Source of the DNA: Planctomycetales bacterium
GTDB lineage: Bacteria > Planctomycetota > Planctomycetia > Pirellulales > Lacipirellulaceae
Assembly (NCBI GenBank): GCA_020427155.1
Contig: JAGQOW010000023.1
Location: forward strand, 1 to 42,085
DNA: 42,085 bases
Direction of reading: 5' to 3'
In this document: positions 9,216 through 18,288 of the stretch, piece after piece
How the letters are laid out: every line of letters starts with the position of its first letter
Numbering within the stretch: position 1 is the stretch's first letter
Notes under the pieces: generated by a model
What the model saw: only the letters and a program-made list of their open reading frames with translations
Told to the model about the DNA's origin: nothing
Databases searched by the model: none
Translations under genes and position numbers: made by a program

Positions 9216-10232
9216 ATGACCAAAGCACTTGCACTGGATGTCGGAGGAGCAAATCTCAAGCTCTCTGATGGCGAAGATTATTCTTGCTCGCAAAGTTTTC
9301 TCCTCTGGCGTGAGCACTCTCGTTTGGGTACGGCGCTTGCCGATTTGCTAGTTCAAGCGCCCGCTGCAGAAGTCTTGGCTGTTACGATGACCGGCGAGTT
9401 GGCCGACTGTTTTGCGACGAAAGCCGAAGGGGTTGGTCTGATCCTTAATGCGGTCGAGCAAGCGGCAGGAGGCAGGCGAGTATTCGTTTATCTTTGCGAT
9501 GGCCGTCTAGTTTGTCCGCAAGTCGCCCGTACTGAAGCAATGCTGGCCGCGGCGAGCAATTGGCACGTGCTGGCGTCGTATGCAGGGCGGTTTTGCAATG
9601 GGGAAGCCGGCCTGCTGATTGACATTGGTTCGACGACATGCGACCTGATTCCGTTTGATTGCGAGAGGCCTCGTGCCATTGGGCGGAATGATCCCGAGCG
9701 ATTGGCGGCGGGTGAATTAGTTTATACTGGTGTCGAGCGCAGTCCGATTTGTGCTCTAGCGCAGGAATTGCCCTGGCGAGGCGAAGCTTGTGCCGTGGCG
9801 CAAGAGGTGTTTGCGACAACTCTCGATGCCTATCTACTTCTGAGTGAATTGGCGGAAGATGCAAATGATCGAGAAACAGCGGATGGACGTTCACGAACCA
9901 AGCATGACGCCCTGGGGCGGTTAGCGCGGATGATTTGTGCCGATGTGACCATGTTCTCTGACGCAGATGGCATGGGCATGGCCGAGGCGGTTCGCGAGAG
10001 CCAGTTGCGGTTGCTTTTGACCGCTGCACGGCGTGTGTTGAATCGTATAGAGTCGCCGCCCGCGACAATCGTCATTAGCGGCCAAGGCGAGTTTCTAGCG
10101 CGACATTTGATCGAGCGACTTGGCACCAAGGGCCAGGTCGTTTCTTTAGCTCAGGAGTTGGGGCTAGAAGCGAGTCGAGCTGCATGCGCATTTGCGCTGG
10201 CCACGCTGGCGCGTGAGAGGTCTGGCGAATGA
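9216..10232 (+). CDS. mfnF: hydantoinase/sugar-kinase fold protein, MfnF-like (H4MPT-linked C1 pathway)
   Basis: A 338-residue protein of the ASKHA fold (COG1548 type). The nucleotide-binding motif ALDVGGANLKL starts the protein, TMTGELADCF follows near residue 60, GLLIDIGSTTCDLIPF near residue 135, and a late ISGQGEFLARHL. These match proteins tied to tetrahydromethanopterin-linked C1 transfer and the archaeal MfnF, which condenses the furan phosphate with the tyramine moiety in methanofuran assembly. The start at ATG 9216 puts the DVGG motif at the usual spot. It overlaps the next gene by 4 bases (ATGA), so they are translationally coupled. Assignment of the exact reaction is from homology and context. 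Confidence 0.8.
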   Translation: MTKALALDVGGANLKLSDGEDYSCSQSFLLWREHSRLGTALADLLVQAPAAEVLAVTMTGELADCFATKAEGVGLILNAVEQAAGGRRVFVYLCDGRLVCPQVARTEAMLAAASNWHVLASYAGRFCNGEAGLLIDIGSTTCDLIPFDCERPRAIGRNDPERLAAGELVYTGVERSPICALAQELPWRGEACAVAQEVFATTLDAYLLLSELAEDANDRETADGRSRTKHDALGRLARMICADVTMFSDADGMGMAEAVRESQLRLLLTAARRVLNRIESPPATIVISGQGEFLARHLIERLGTKGQVVSLAQELGLEASRAACAFALATLARERSGE

Positions 10233-10849
10233 ATCGTTCCGTCATTCGCGTGGTCAAAGTGGGAGGAAGCCTGCTGGATCTTGCCGATCTGGCAGACCGA
10301 ATACGTCGCTGGTTGGCGGTTCAGACGCCTGCGCATCATGTGCTGCTCGTAGGAGGCGGACCATTGGTTGAGCAGATTCGCCACTGGCATGCATCGCGTC
10401 CGCTCAGCGAGATTGCTGCTCACTGGATGTGTATTGATGCCATGACCGTAACAGCCCATATGCTGCATGATCGGCTGCCGGAAATTGCGCTGATTGAGGA
10501 TGATCGGCTGTTGTGTCAGCGGGTGGGAGAGCGTAACTGTACGATTTTTGGTCCCGCCCAGTGGCTGCGGCACGGCGAGCCTTGGATACGCGGCACGAGG
10601 CTCCCCACGAGTTGGGACGTGACGAGCGATGCGATTGCCGGCCGACTGGCGATTGTGCTGGCTGCCGACGAGTTGGTGCTGCTGAAATCGGCATTACCAG
10701 TAGAGTCTTCGACGACCGAGTTAACCGCGTTGGCTGATGCGGGTTATGTTGATCGGATGTTGCCGCGTTTAGCAGGGGAGCTGCCGCCTTATCGGCTAGT
10801 AAATCTGCGCGGAGCGTTGGAGGAGGAGATGGGGCCAGATCTGGGGTAG
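10229..10849 (+). CDS. mfnE: amino acid kinase family protein, MfnE-like (furan phosphate kinase)
   Basis: A 206-residue amino acid kinase fold protein. RVVKVGGSLLD at the N-terminus and HVLLVGGGPLVEQIR form the phosphate-binding glycine loops, and LPTSWDVTSDAIAGRLA and ELVLLKSALP are typical of COG2054 proteins. Archaeal MfnE phosphorylates 5-(aminomethyl)furan-3-yl-methyl phosphate to the diphosphate used by MfnF. The ATG overlaps the stop of the previous gene, showing a single operon. It is shorter than aspartokinase or glutamate 5-kinase, which argues against those. The methanofuran role is inferred from similarity and adjacency. Confidence 0.78.
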   Translation: MNRSVIRVVKVGGSLLDLADLADRIRRWLAVQTPAHHVLLVGGGPLVEQIRHWHASRPLSEIAAHWMCIDAMTVTAHMLHDRLPEIALIEDDRLLCQRVGERNCTIFGPAQWLRHGEPWIRGTRLPTSWDVTSDAIAGRLAIVLAADELVLLKSALPVESSTTELTALADAGYVDRMLPRLAGELPPYRLVNLRGALEEEMGPDLG

Positions 10850-10850
10850 T

Positions 10851-10864
10851 GTGCGGGGTCGCAC
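10851..10864 (+). terminator. short hairpin after the mfn genes
   Basis: GTGCG-GGGT-CGCAC forms a 5-base-pair hairpin immediately after the stop of the kinase gene. There is no adjacent T-run, so intrinsic termination is doubtful. Confidence 0.25.
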
Positions 10865-10991
10865 GTTGTGCGCCGTCTGCTTCGTGGAAGCTCGGCTGAA
10901 GCTTTCATCTTGCATCTTTCCTCTAGATTCAGGCCTCTCTGGTCCCTTATACTGGTGTTTTGAGCCTTTTTTGATCGAGCGCGAGTGAAGT

Positions 10992-11993
10992 ATGGCATCG
11001 GATACAGTTTCTGAAGAAACTCAGGTTGATGGCCCCAATGACATAGTCGACGACGCCGAAAATGATGGTCGGTTTCACGATCCGCTATCCTGGCCCGAGT
11101 CGACAGTGAACCCGGTGCGGATTCGTTGGCGATATGCGTTGTCGATTCCGGCAATTCATCTGCTGGCATGCCTGGCGTTTGTTCCCTGGTTTTTCAGTTG
11201 GACGGGCGTCGTGCTTTGTGTGCTGGGGCTTTACGTTTTTGGCACGCTAGGGATCAATCTCTGTTATCACCGATTGCTGACGCACCAAGGATTTGTCGCG
11301 CCGAAGTGGCTGGAGCATAGCCTCGCGATATTGGGCGTATGTACGATGCAAGACACACCAGCTTGCTGGGTGGCAATGCATCGGATGCATCACAAGTATT
11401 CGGATACGCGTCCCGACCCGCACAGTCCGTTGGTGAATTTTCTATGGGGACATTGCGGTTGGCTGATGATTGTGAATCGCGACTTTCGGAACGTGAATTA
11501 TTACGAACGTTTTGTACGCGACATCTTGAAAGACCCGTTTTATTTGCGTTTGGAGCGAAATAGTTTTTGGACAGTGGTTTACGCGATTCACGCGTTGGTT
11601 TTCTTCCTGATCGGTTTTGGGATTGGCCGGGCGACGGGCACAACAGCGATGGACGGCGTGCAGTTTGGGCTGAGCCTGGTGGTCTGGGGAGTCCTGTTAC
11701 GAACAGTGGTCACCTGGCACATCACCTGGAGTGTGAATTCTGTGACTCATCTGTGGGGCTACCAGAACTACAATACGCGAGAGAACAGCCAAAACAACAT
11801 GCTCATTGGACTGTTGAGCAATGGCGAAGGCTGGCACAATAACCACCACGCCGATCAGCGGGCCGCTTCTCATGGCCATCACTGGTGGGAGTTTGACGTC
11901 ACCTGGCTGACGATTCGTCTGCTGGAGATTATCGGTCTGGCAAAAGACGTGGTGCGGCCCAAGTCGTGGAGCGAAAAGGCTACGACTGAGTAG
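10992..11993 (+). CDS. acyl-CoA/fatty acid desaturase
   Basis: A 333-residue membrane-bound di-iron desaturase. The three histidine boxes are present: HRLLTH (residues about 93-98), HRMHH (about 130-134, within HRMHHKYSDTRPDPH) and HNNHH (about 281-285). Hydrophobic segments flank them (residues 45-85 and 195-245). Such enzymes introduce a double bond, usually at delta-9, using electrons from a carrier, to tune membrane fluidity. The long acidic N-terminus (about 30 residues) is soluble. ATG 10992 is preceded by GAGTGAAG. No obvious partner reductase is adjacent; the Rieske protein upstream is too distant to link. Confidence 0.93.
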   Translation: MASDTVSEETQVDGPNDIVDDAENDGRFHDPLSWPESTVNPVRIRWRYALSIPAIHLLACLAFVPWFFSWTGVVLCVLGLYVFGTLGINLCYHRLLTHQGFVAPKWLEHSLAILGVCTMQDTPACWVAMHRMHHKYSDTRPDPHSPLVNFLWGHCGWLMIVNRDFRNVNYYERFVRDILKDPFYLRLERNSFWTVVYAIHALVFFLIGFGIGRATGTTAMDGVQFGLSLVVWGVLLRTVVTWHITWSVNSVTHLWGYQNYNTRENSQNNMLIGLLSNGEGWHNNHHADQRAASHGHHWWEFDVTWLTIRLLEIIGLAKDVVRPKSWSEKATTE

Positions 11994-12067
11994 CTTTGCT
12001 TTGGATATCTACGTGATTCTATTATCTTTCGGCTGCCTGAAAAAATGGGCTCGCAAATGCCGACGAC

Positions 12068-12077
12068 TTGCTACAAT
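12068..12077 (+). promoter_or_regulatory. extended -10 promoter candidate (TTGCTACAAT)
   Basis: TG-C-TACAAT is a near-consensus extended -10 element 82 bases before the start of the secreted-protein gene. I see no good -35. The same nine bases recur at 27809-27817, also between genes. Confidence 0.4.
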
Positions 12078-12159
12078 GCTCGGGCAAGAGTCGCGGAAAC
12101 TCGGAACTTCCGCGCAATGGATTTGAGCAGTATGGAATAGAGCGGAAAGAGGAGAGAGC

Positions 12160-12741
12160 ATGCTTAGCGATGGATGTGGAACTGTGTGGCGCTGCGCGCT
12201 GTTGGGCGCGCTAGCTGCGGCTGTGACGGCTGTCGGCCGCTGCGAAGGCCAAACTGTTCAACGATTGTTGTTGCCGACCTTCTACGGTTTTGGCGCGCAG
12301 ACGACTGTGGTTGTGCCTGACCGGGGGACCGTTTATCTCGGAGGAGTCGACGGTTCACGACGTGGGCAAAATTGCTGTGGCATGCCGCTGGGGGGCGGTG
12401 TGCCTGGGCTTGGCAGTCGGGAACGTGGCCGCAACTCCTCGACTGGCAGTGCTGCGGTAAGCGCCACCGTGATTGATCACCGCGAACTAGATCGCGCGGT
12501 GCTTTCTGAAACAGAGCGTCGCCAACACGCGAGACGCGATGTGCGAGGGGAACAGGTCGAAACTGCGGCCAGTTCAATACGAAACACGGCATCGCAGGTC
12601 GGCAACAAGTACGTCTGGCTGGGAATGCAGGCCGAGCGAGACGGCGATCTGCAGGCTGCCCGCGTCTTCTACGAAATGGCTGCCGAGCGTGGGGTTGCGC
12701 TGCAGAACTATCGTAGTGGACGAGTTGACTACGAGAAGTAG
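12160..12741 (+). CDS. exported hypothetical protein with C-terminal Sel1/TPR-like helices
   Basis: A 193-residue protein I do not recognise. A hydrophobic stretch (ALLGALAAAVTAVG, residues 13-26) looks like a signal peptide, with a cut probably before QTVQ. The middle is glycine-rich with a CC pair (QNCCGMPLGGG). The C-terminus, about residues 145-180, has a helix pair with KYVWLGMQAERDGDLQAARV and FYEMAAERG, resembling one Sel1/TPR repeat. The ribosome site AGAGGAGAG sits before ATG 12160. The gene converges on the DUF1598 gene. The likely location is the periplasm or surface; function unknown. Confidence 0.75.
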   Translation: MLSDGCGTVWRCALLGALAAAVTAVGRCEGQTVQRLLLPTFYGFGAQTTVVVPDRGTVYLGGVDGSRRGQNCCGMPLGGGVPGLGSRERGRNSSTGSAAVSATVIDHRELDRAVLSETERRQHARRDVRGEQVETAASSIRNTASQVGNKYVWLGMQAERDGDLQAARVFYEMAAERGVALQNYRSGRVDYEK

Positions 12742-12860
12742 AGGCGGGGATTCATTCTCGAACTTGCCTGTGTCGGCGCGCTTGCGCGAGGAACAGCACT
12801 GCGGCTGCTGAGTTGCAGACACACACGACACTGCCAGTTGAACCGTGGAAATGCTTAGCT

Positions 12861-14210
12861 CTACTGGCGGTACCAGTTAGAGGTATCGGTGGCAAATTGC
12901 TCGCGGATGGGGGCGATGTCGGCGACTTCCTCGGAGCGATCGGCTACGTGCCAGGGGAAGAGTTGGACGCCGCCCGAGGCGCTGACGACCCATTTGCCGC
13001 GCTGGCGGATGAAGCTGGCTTGGGCGTCGACGGTCTTGGGAACATCGTAGCGGAGCGGCTCGCTGGTTTGGAGCAGCTGCGGAATCTCGAGTCCGGCGAC
13101 GTCGAGCAGGCCCTCCATGTTGATCAGGGCAGCTACCACGGCCAGATCCATGACGTTGCGGAGTTGGCCGAACGCGGAGTCTTGCTCAGCCAGCTCTTGG
13201 TAGCGGTCGGTCATGTTCTGGGCCCACTGTTGCGCCAGGCTATCGGCTTGGACCGACTTTTCGCGCTTTCCCTCAGAGTTGAAATGGTCTTCTTCGGTCA
13301 GACATTTGACGCCTTGGCCGCGGAGTTGCCAGGCTAGGCCGTTAGCATCTTTGGCAAGCGGTTCGTAGTTGCTCGCCAACCACCAGCGCGGGGTCATGTT
13401 TCTCACTTGTTGGCGGCTGGAGGAAATAAGCTGCATGAAGCTAGGCATCGCTTCGACCGGGGCAGGCTGAAAGTTCATGGCCAGGCGCTTCATGCGGAAG
13501 TCGGCTGCCACCATGACGCGGGCAAAGTGACTGTCGCCAGGGACGCCGGTGACGGAAACTACTTGGGGGCCCATTGCTTGCTCGATAGGACGACGGTCGG
13601 GTTGGCGTCCGCTGACAGTACGCATGCTGCCAAGCAACGAACGGACACGCTTGATCCCTGCGGGGGTCGGGTCGATCGAGCAGGAAATCGCTTCCAAGCG
13701 AGATGAATCGCTGGTGCGGAGAGCGACCATCAGATCGTCGAGCAACACAACCGGCCGTGACGTGGTAGCGCCGACAACATTGCCCAAGGCATCGAATCGC
13801 CAGCCCTCGGCGGGGCCTGCCAAAACGATGTCGTTGAGCTCGGGATAGACAAGCACGTACTCGACTCGCTGCAGGCCGGCGAGATACTTGATGTCTTCAG
13901 GTACGGCGATGCCCTCTGCGGCACACTTGGCCAGTGCGGCCTCGATGTGCTTGAGTGAAACAGCGCGTAGCTGGGCAAACGGTTCGAGATCGGCGGGAAC
14001 CTCGACACGGGCCTTTTGGAGAACCTCGGCGAGTTGTCGTTCTTGTTCGACGGTAGGCGCAGCAACGGCGCCATTGGCGTCGATGGAAATGCCACCGACC
14101 GAACGTTGCGCGCCGAAGAATTGGCCGAAGGATTGCGAGGTTTGACACAACGCGACAACGACCGCCAGCGCGAGGCACCTGTTTTGGAAACTGGAAAAGA
14201 GCCTTTTCAT
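12861..14210 (-). CDS. exported DUF1598-type protein of planctomycetes
   Basis: A 449-residue protein with a signal peptide (MKRLFSSFQNRCLALAVVVA, cut probably near SFGQ, residue 30). The body has the pattern I associate with DUF1598: a helical part (EVLQKARVEVPADLEPF), then VEYVLVYPELNDIVLAGPAEGW and SCSIDPTPAGIKRV, and near the end QASFIRQRGKWVVSASGGVQLFPW. The family is known mainly from planctomycetes, has no assigned function and is exported. The start ATG 14210 has a strong ribosome site (GAGGAG). It ends 119 bases from the convergent exported protein gene. Confidence 0.8.
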   Translation of the reverse strand: MKRLFSSFQNRCLALAVVVALCQTSQSFGQFFGAQRSVGGISIDANGAVAAPTVEQERQLAEVLQKARVEVPADLEPFAQLRAVSLKHIEAALAKCAAEGIAVPEDIKYLAGLQRVEYVLVYPELNDIVLAGPAEGWRFDALGNVVGATTSRPVVLLDDLMVALRTSDSSRLEAISCSIDPTPAGIKRVRSLLGSMRTVSGRQPDRRPIEQAMGPQVVSVTGVPGDSHFARVMVAADFRMKRLAMNFQPAPVEAMPSFMQLISSSRQQVRNMTPRWWLASNYEPLAKDANGLAWQLRGQGVKCLTEEDHFNSEGKREKSVQADSLAQQWAQNMTDRYQELAEQDSAFGQLRNVMDLAVVAALINMEGLLDVAGLEIPQLLQTSEPLRYDVPKTVDAQASFIRQRGKWVVSASGGVQLFPWHVADRSEEVADIAPIREQFATDTSNWYRQ

Positions 14211-14832
14211 CTGTTCATCTCCTCAAGCCGAAGTGGCGCACCATCGACGCCCAACCGGGGCCGCTGAGCAGCTACACAGCCCCCTCAGACCGAGAAAGGA
14301 TCTCGGCACTCGTCCCGGCATATCCTCCAGACTAGTTGCTAAGTTGTTGATATTCAACTGATTTGCTCGATTCGAAGCGAGGCTGGTGGCAGGCCTGAAG
14401 GGGACGATCTGGCTGCCTGCTGGCAGATGGCGATCGGGAGAGTACCAACCTTTGCCTGGAAATTTAAGGAATCGTGGGCAGTTGGCTGACGGGCGAACTG
14501 AGGGGGCAGAAACTACGTATAGCAGCCTGATTTGAAGGGCTATTACGAGGGCTTGGACCGATTCTTCCTAATGTAGTTGGCAATGCGGGAGGGAACCGTT
14601 GAAAGCTAGCCAGAAAGGCCCTTGTCCGCTTGAAGGGCCACCCCCCGACGGAATATGGTGGTAATGTAGGGGAGAAGGCTTGCCATGGGTTCCCAGGGAA
14701 TCCGCTTGGCGTGGCGGGGCTGCCCGCCTGGAGGCCTGGCTATGGGGCGAGGTGCCGAGAGGGGCATGGTTTGCTCGTCCTGGCGGGGGGAGTGCAAGTT
14801 GGTTTTGGATATCGGACGACGGTTGGTTACTG
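14211..14832. other. 622-base intergenic stretch with three hairpins, no gene
   Basis: No credible coding region is seen between the divergent DUF1598 and sigma54-activator genes. It holds inverted repeats: CCGAGA-N5-TCTCGG (14290-14306), GTTGA-TAT-TCAAC (14346-14358) and GGCCCTT-N9-AAGGGCC (14617-14639). The first two are near the minus-strand gene and the third is upstream of the plus-strand gene. Plus-strand reading frames reach back to 14680, but the protein they encode there is tryptophan-, glycine- and arginine-rich and not family-like. Confidence 0.5.
14617..14639 (+). repeat. inverted repeat upstream of sigma54 activator
   Basis: GGCCCTT and AAGGGCC form a perfect 7-base-pair stem with a 9-base loop about 200 bases before the activator gene. 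It could be an operator or a leader hairpin. No T-run follows. Confidence 0.35.
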
Positions 14833-16887
14833 ATGAGTGAAAGCTCGGCCACGAATGCTTATCTGATAATTCGCGAAGGGTCGAAATGGGCCGACGTGGT
14901 GCGACTGGTGCCCGGCGAGTCAGTTACGCTGGGGCGAGCTCCGACCAATACGATTGTCGTTAAAGATGAACGGTGCAGCCGTTACCACGCCGAGGTATTT
15001 CAGGCCCAGGGAAAGTGGAAGCTTCGCGATCTGGAAAGCCGAAACGGCACGCTTGTGAGCGGCGAGCAGTTGTCTCGAGATCATGCGCTCGAGCCGGGCG
15101 ATATTATCCAGATCGGCAATTCACATCTCGCGTTTGTCTACGATTTGTCTCAAGCGTTTCCCGATACGAGCACTCTGCTTCGATCGTCCAAATCGGTTGA
15201 TGATATCGGGAGCGATTCAGGACTTGCGCCGGGAGATGACGAGAGCATCTTCGAGGCGTTCGAACCGACGACGATTACCCATCGCAAAGATCAGAGTCGA
15301 TTTCTGGACGCGCCGACGCTTGACGATGCAGATGAGACGATTCCCAAGATAGGACGAGCCGCGGCGAAGCTCTGCCGATTGGCATTTGAACTGGCCAAAT
15401 CGACCGACATTGTTTCGCTAGCCAATGAAGCGATCAACGGGCTGTTTGAAGGTACTCAAGTCGATGCCGGTGCGATTTTGTTGCGCAAACGCGACTCGAG
15501 CGGGAATCGTAGTGGAGAGGAACTGGAGGTCGTGTCGTCTCGAAGCGATAGCAGCCACTCCTACCACCGAGTATCGTCTTTTCTGGCGTCGACGGTGCTA
15601 CGTGACGGACAGGCGGTGATGGCTCGAAATGTGCTGGACGATAGCAACCTCGGGAATCGCGATAGCCGTGGTGAGATCTTAGCCACCAGCGTCATATGTG
15701 CCCCAATTCGGCTTGCGGGAGAGGTCTACGGCATCGTCCACCTGTACACGACTGAAACCGATCGGACGACCGACCCTGAAGATTTGGAATTTACGCTCGC
15801 CGTGGCGGATACCGTAGGCGTAGCGCTCGAGAACTTGAATAAGCGACAAGAGCTCGCTGAGAATCTCAACCAGATTCGCACCGAAAACGTACAACTTCGC
15901 GAGCAGTTGGGTGTACAGAGCGAGATTATCGGTTCGAGTTACGTGATGAAGCAGGTCTCGCTGCAGATTGCCCGCGCTGCGCCGAGCCGAGCAACCGTGC
16001 TGATTCGTGGCGAGAGCGGCACTGGCAAAGAGTTGGTTGCGCGTGCGGTCCATTTTTCCAGCCCGCGAGCCGAGTCTCCTTTTGTTTGCCTGAACTGTGC
16101 AGCGCTTTCGGAAACGTTGCTGGAGAGTGAGCTTTTCGGTCACGAGAAGGGCGCATTCACTGGTGCTACGGACCGCAAGATCGGCAAGTTTGAGCAGGCC
16201 GACAAAGGGACGTTGATGCTCGACGAGATCGGCGAAATGAGCGAGTCGATTCAGGCGAAATTCCTGCGAGTGCTGGAAGGACATCCCTACGAGCGAGTGG
16301 GCGGTACCCAACAGATTACGGTCGATGTGCGGGTGATTGCAGCGACGAATCGGGATTTGGAAAAAGACGTTGCCGAGGGCCGGTTTCGGCGCGACCTTTA
16401 TTTCCGGCTGCATGTACTGGAGATTCTGGTCCCTGGTTTGAGAAAGCGACCTGAAGATATTCCCGATCTGGCAGAGTTTTTCCTGCGGCGCTACAACGAG
16501 GAAACGGGCCGCAAGCTCAAAGGTTATACGCCTCGAGCGATGGAGGAGTTGTTGCGTTATCGCTGGCCTGGCAATGTACGAGAAATGAAGAATGTGATCG
16601 AGCGGGCCGTCGTCTTGGCGCGAGGAGATTACATCGACCATGACGACCTGGTGCTCTCTTCACTCAAGACTGCTGGTGACACCGAAACTGGAACAACGGC
16701 AGTCGGCAAAGGCGAGTTTGAGCTGACTTCACTGGCTGATGTGGAGCGAGAGCATATCCTGCGGACGCTTCATTCTACGGGCTGGAATAAGAGCCGCTCG
16801 GCTAGCATTCTGGGAATCGAGCGCTCGACTCTCGACCGGAAGATCCGTCGCTACGGGCTGACCAGCGAACGACCTCGGGCGGTATAG
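14833..16887 (+). CDS. sigma54-dependent activator with FHA and GAF sensor domains
   Basis: A 684-residue enhancer-binding protein. An FHA domain (residues 1-105; [20 protein letters not shown] and SRNGT are its phospho-threonine-binding loops) precedes a GAF domain (about 190-335). The AAA+ sigma54-interaction domain has Walker A GESGTGKE (about 392), the sigma54-contact loop GAFTGA (about 439) and Walker [11 protein letters not shown] Fis-type helix-turn-helix ends the protein (about 636-684). It remodels sigma54-RNA polymerase and is probably controlled by a Ser/Thr kinase through FHA and by a small ligand through GAF. There is no receiver domain. ATG 14833 is chosen because the FHA starts right after; the ribosome site is poor. 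Confidence 0.93.
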   Translation: MSESSATNAYLIIREGSKWADVVRLVPGESVTLGRAPTNTIVVKDERCSRYHAEVFQAQGKWKLRDLESRNGTLVSGEQLSRDHALEPGDIIQIGNSHLAFVYDLSQAFPDTSTLLRSSKSVDDIGSDSGLAPGDDESIFEAFEPTTITHRKDQSRFLDAPTLDDADETIPKIGRAAAKLCRLAFELAKSTDIVSLANEAINGLFEGTQVDAGAILLRKRDSSGNRSGEELEVVSSRSDSSHSYHRVSSFLASTVLRDGQAVMARNVLDDSNLGNRDSRGEILATSVICAPIRLAGEVYGIVHLYTTETDRTTDPEDLEFTLAVADTVGVALENLNKRQELAENLNQIRTENVQLREQLGVQSEIIGSSYVMKQVSLQIARAAPSRATVLIRGESGTGKELVARAVHFSSPRAESPFVCLNCAALSETLLESELFGHEKGAFTGATDRKIGKFEQADKGTLMLDEIGEMSESIQAKFLRVLEGHPYERVGGTQQITVDVRVIAATNRDLEKDVAEGRFRRDLYFRLHVLEILVPGLRKRPEDIPDLAEFFLRRYNEETGRKLKGYTPRAMEELLRYRWPGNVREMKNVIERAVVLARGDYIDHDDLVLSSLKTAGDTETGTTAVGKGEFELTSLADVEREHILRTLHSTGWNKSRSASILGIERSTLDRKIRRYGLTSERPRAV

Positions 16888-16952
16888 GCTCGATTGCGAA
16901 GACTCTCTCTGTTCGGCTGGAACCGCGGGATGGCGGGATTGTACCGGTCGTA

Positions 16953-16983
16953 TTATGGCACAGGCAGTCAATCTGTGCCGTAA
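16953..16983 (+). terminator. strong hairpin, probable terminator of the sigma54 activator gene
   Basis: An 11-base-pair stem (one G-T pair) formed by TTATGGCACAG and CTGTGCCGTAA with a 9-base loop. A run of seven T (16992-16998) follows 8 bases after the stem, farther than in a classic terminator. It lies 66 bases after the activator stop and 140 bases before the cheX start. Confidence 0.5.
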
Positions 16984-17122
16984 GCCCAGTGTTTTTTTGC
17001 CAGCCCCGCAACTCCTCGACCCATAGTTTCTAAAGGCCGCGACTAGTACTGTGTCCGCAAGCCTCACCCAGCGCAGCTCTAGCATAAAAGACCTGTAAGA
17101 AAAGCATTGAGGAAGAACGATC

Positions 17123-17650
17123 ATGGCTGGAATCGCCTGTGAACCTGTACTCAACGAGATTAAAGTTAACCCACAGCTATTTAGAGCCATCACAGACTCG
17201 GTGAACAATGCTCTGGGAATGTGCGACACGAGAGTTCGCTGCGTAGGAGTATCTGCTACGCCAACGAAAGAAACCGGCATCATCACCGGCATGATAGGTG
17301 TGCATGGCAAAGTATCTGGCTTTGTGAGCGTGAATATTGCCGAAGAATTTGTGATTCGCGCCGTAGAAGGTTTGCTTCAAGAAGAGTTCGGCAAACTTTG
17401 CTCGCAGGTCATTGATGGCGCCGGAGAAATCACGAACATTATCGTCGGCGGGATCAAGTCGGCGCTAGCGAAGACCGAATGGGGCTTTTCGCATATTACC
17501 GTGCCATCAGTCATCGTTGGCCAAAACTTTACGATTGCCTATTCGCGCGGCTTGGAATTCCTGACGGTCACGTTCGAACACGACGACGCCGATGCGATTC
17601 GACTCGAAGACCGCATGATGCACGTCAGCATGTCGATGCTGACGCTCTAA
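17123..17650 (+). CDS. CheX-like CheY-P phosphatase
   Basis: A 175-residue protein of the CheC/CheX/FliY family. The phosphatase motif E-x-x-N is seen in GAGEITNIIVGGIKSAL, with one copy, as in CheX. The two-fold alpha-beta layout with KVSGFVSVNIAEEF and FLTVTFEH fits CheX. Members dephosphorylate CheY-type receivers. The start ATG 17123 has GAGGAAG upstream. No other chemotaxis gene is in the window; the possible receiver partners in the 28-33 kb signalling cassette are more than 10 kb away. The link to them is only a guess. Confidence 0.85.
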   Translation: MAGIACEPVLNEIKVNPQLFRAITDSVNNALGMCDTRVRCVGVSATPTKETGIITGMIGVHGKVSGFVSVNIAEEFVIRAVEGLLQEEFGKLCSQVIDGAGEITNIIVGGIKSALAKTEWGFSHITVPSVIVGQNFTIAYSRGLEFLTVTFEHDDADAIRLEDRMMHVSMSMLTL

Positions 17651-17684
17651 CGGCAATGCTCGGCAACTTAGCCGTGTTGGCCAA

Positions 17685-18143
17685 TTACTCGTCTGCGGCT
17701 CTCATCCAGGGGGTGATGGTGGGCACGTACGGGCAGATTTCGTCGTCGCCGAAGTACAGCGAGATTTCTCTGGCTGCAGCCTCAGGACCATCTGAGCCGT
17801 GGACCAGGTTCATCTGGCGGCTGGAGCTGAAATCGCCGCGAATGGTCCCTGGCGCCGCTTGCAATCCGTTGGTCGCTCCCAGCATTTCGCGTACGACGCG
17901 AATAGCTTCGAGGCCTTCGATAACGGCCGCCACGACCGGGCCGCCGGTAATGAAACCTTCGAGGGTAGGATACCACCCTTTTTCTACGTGCTCGGCGTAG
18001 TGCTGCTTTGCCAGATCGGGAGTGATGCGAAGCATCTTCATGGCAACGACATTGAGGCCTTTGGATTCAAAGCGAGTGAGGACTTGTCCCATGAGGCGAC
18101 GTTGTACGCAATCGGGCTTCAAGAGAATAAATGTTCGTTCCAT
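17685..18143 (-). CDS. ndk: nucleoside diphosphate kinase
   Basis: A 152-residue cytoplasmic enzyme that moves the gamma phosphate from ATP to other nucleoside diphosphates. It starts MERTFILLKPDCVQR with the ATP-contact lysine in LLKPD. The catalytic histidine is in NLVHGSD, and the loop GATNGLQAAPGTIRGDFS is the family's. Length is normal. The gene converges on cheX (34-base gap) and diverges from nfo. Confidence 0.97.
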   Translation of the reverse strand: MERTFILLKPDCVQRRLMGQVLTRFESKGLNVVAMKMLRITPDLAKQHYAEHVEKGWYPTLEGFITGGPVVAAVIEGLEAIRVVREMLGATNGLQAAPGTIRGDFSSSRQMNLVHGSDGPEAAAREISLYFGDDEICPYVPTITPWMRAADE

Positions 18144-18288
18144 GGCAATACTGTAGGTTGTCGGGAGCTGAATAGGTAAGCCGAGTCGAGGGGCGACTTC
18201 AGCGAAGATTGCAGATTGTAGAAGAATTGGCTCCTACTCTCAAGCCGCCTCTGGCGAATCTCTGGAGTCACCGGTAGGCTGAGCGGCT

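Noticed and set aside
12742..12860. GC-rich hairpin CGCGC-TT-GCGCG between convergent genes as terminator
   Set aside because: The two-base loop is too small and no T-run follows on either side.
15679..16641. 320-residue minus-strand reading frame opposite the sigma54 activator
   Set aside because: It is a shadow of the AAA+ and GAF coding sequence, which has clear motifs.
16956..16972. Possible sigma54 promoter TGGCAC before cheX
   Set aside because: The -12 part reads GTCAA where TTGCA is expected, and TGGCAC is part of the terminator-like stem.
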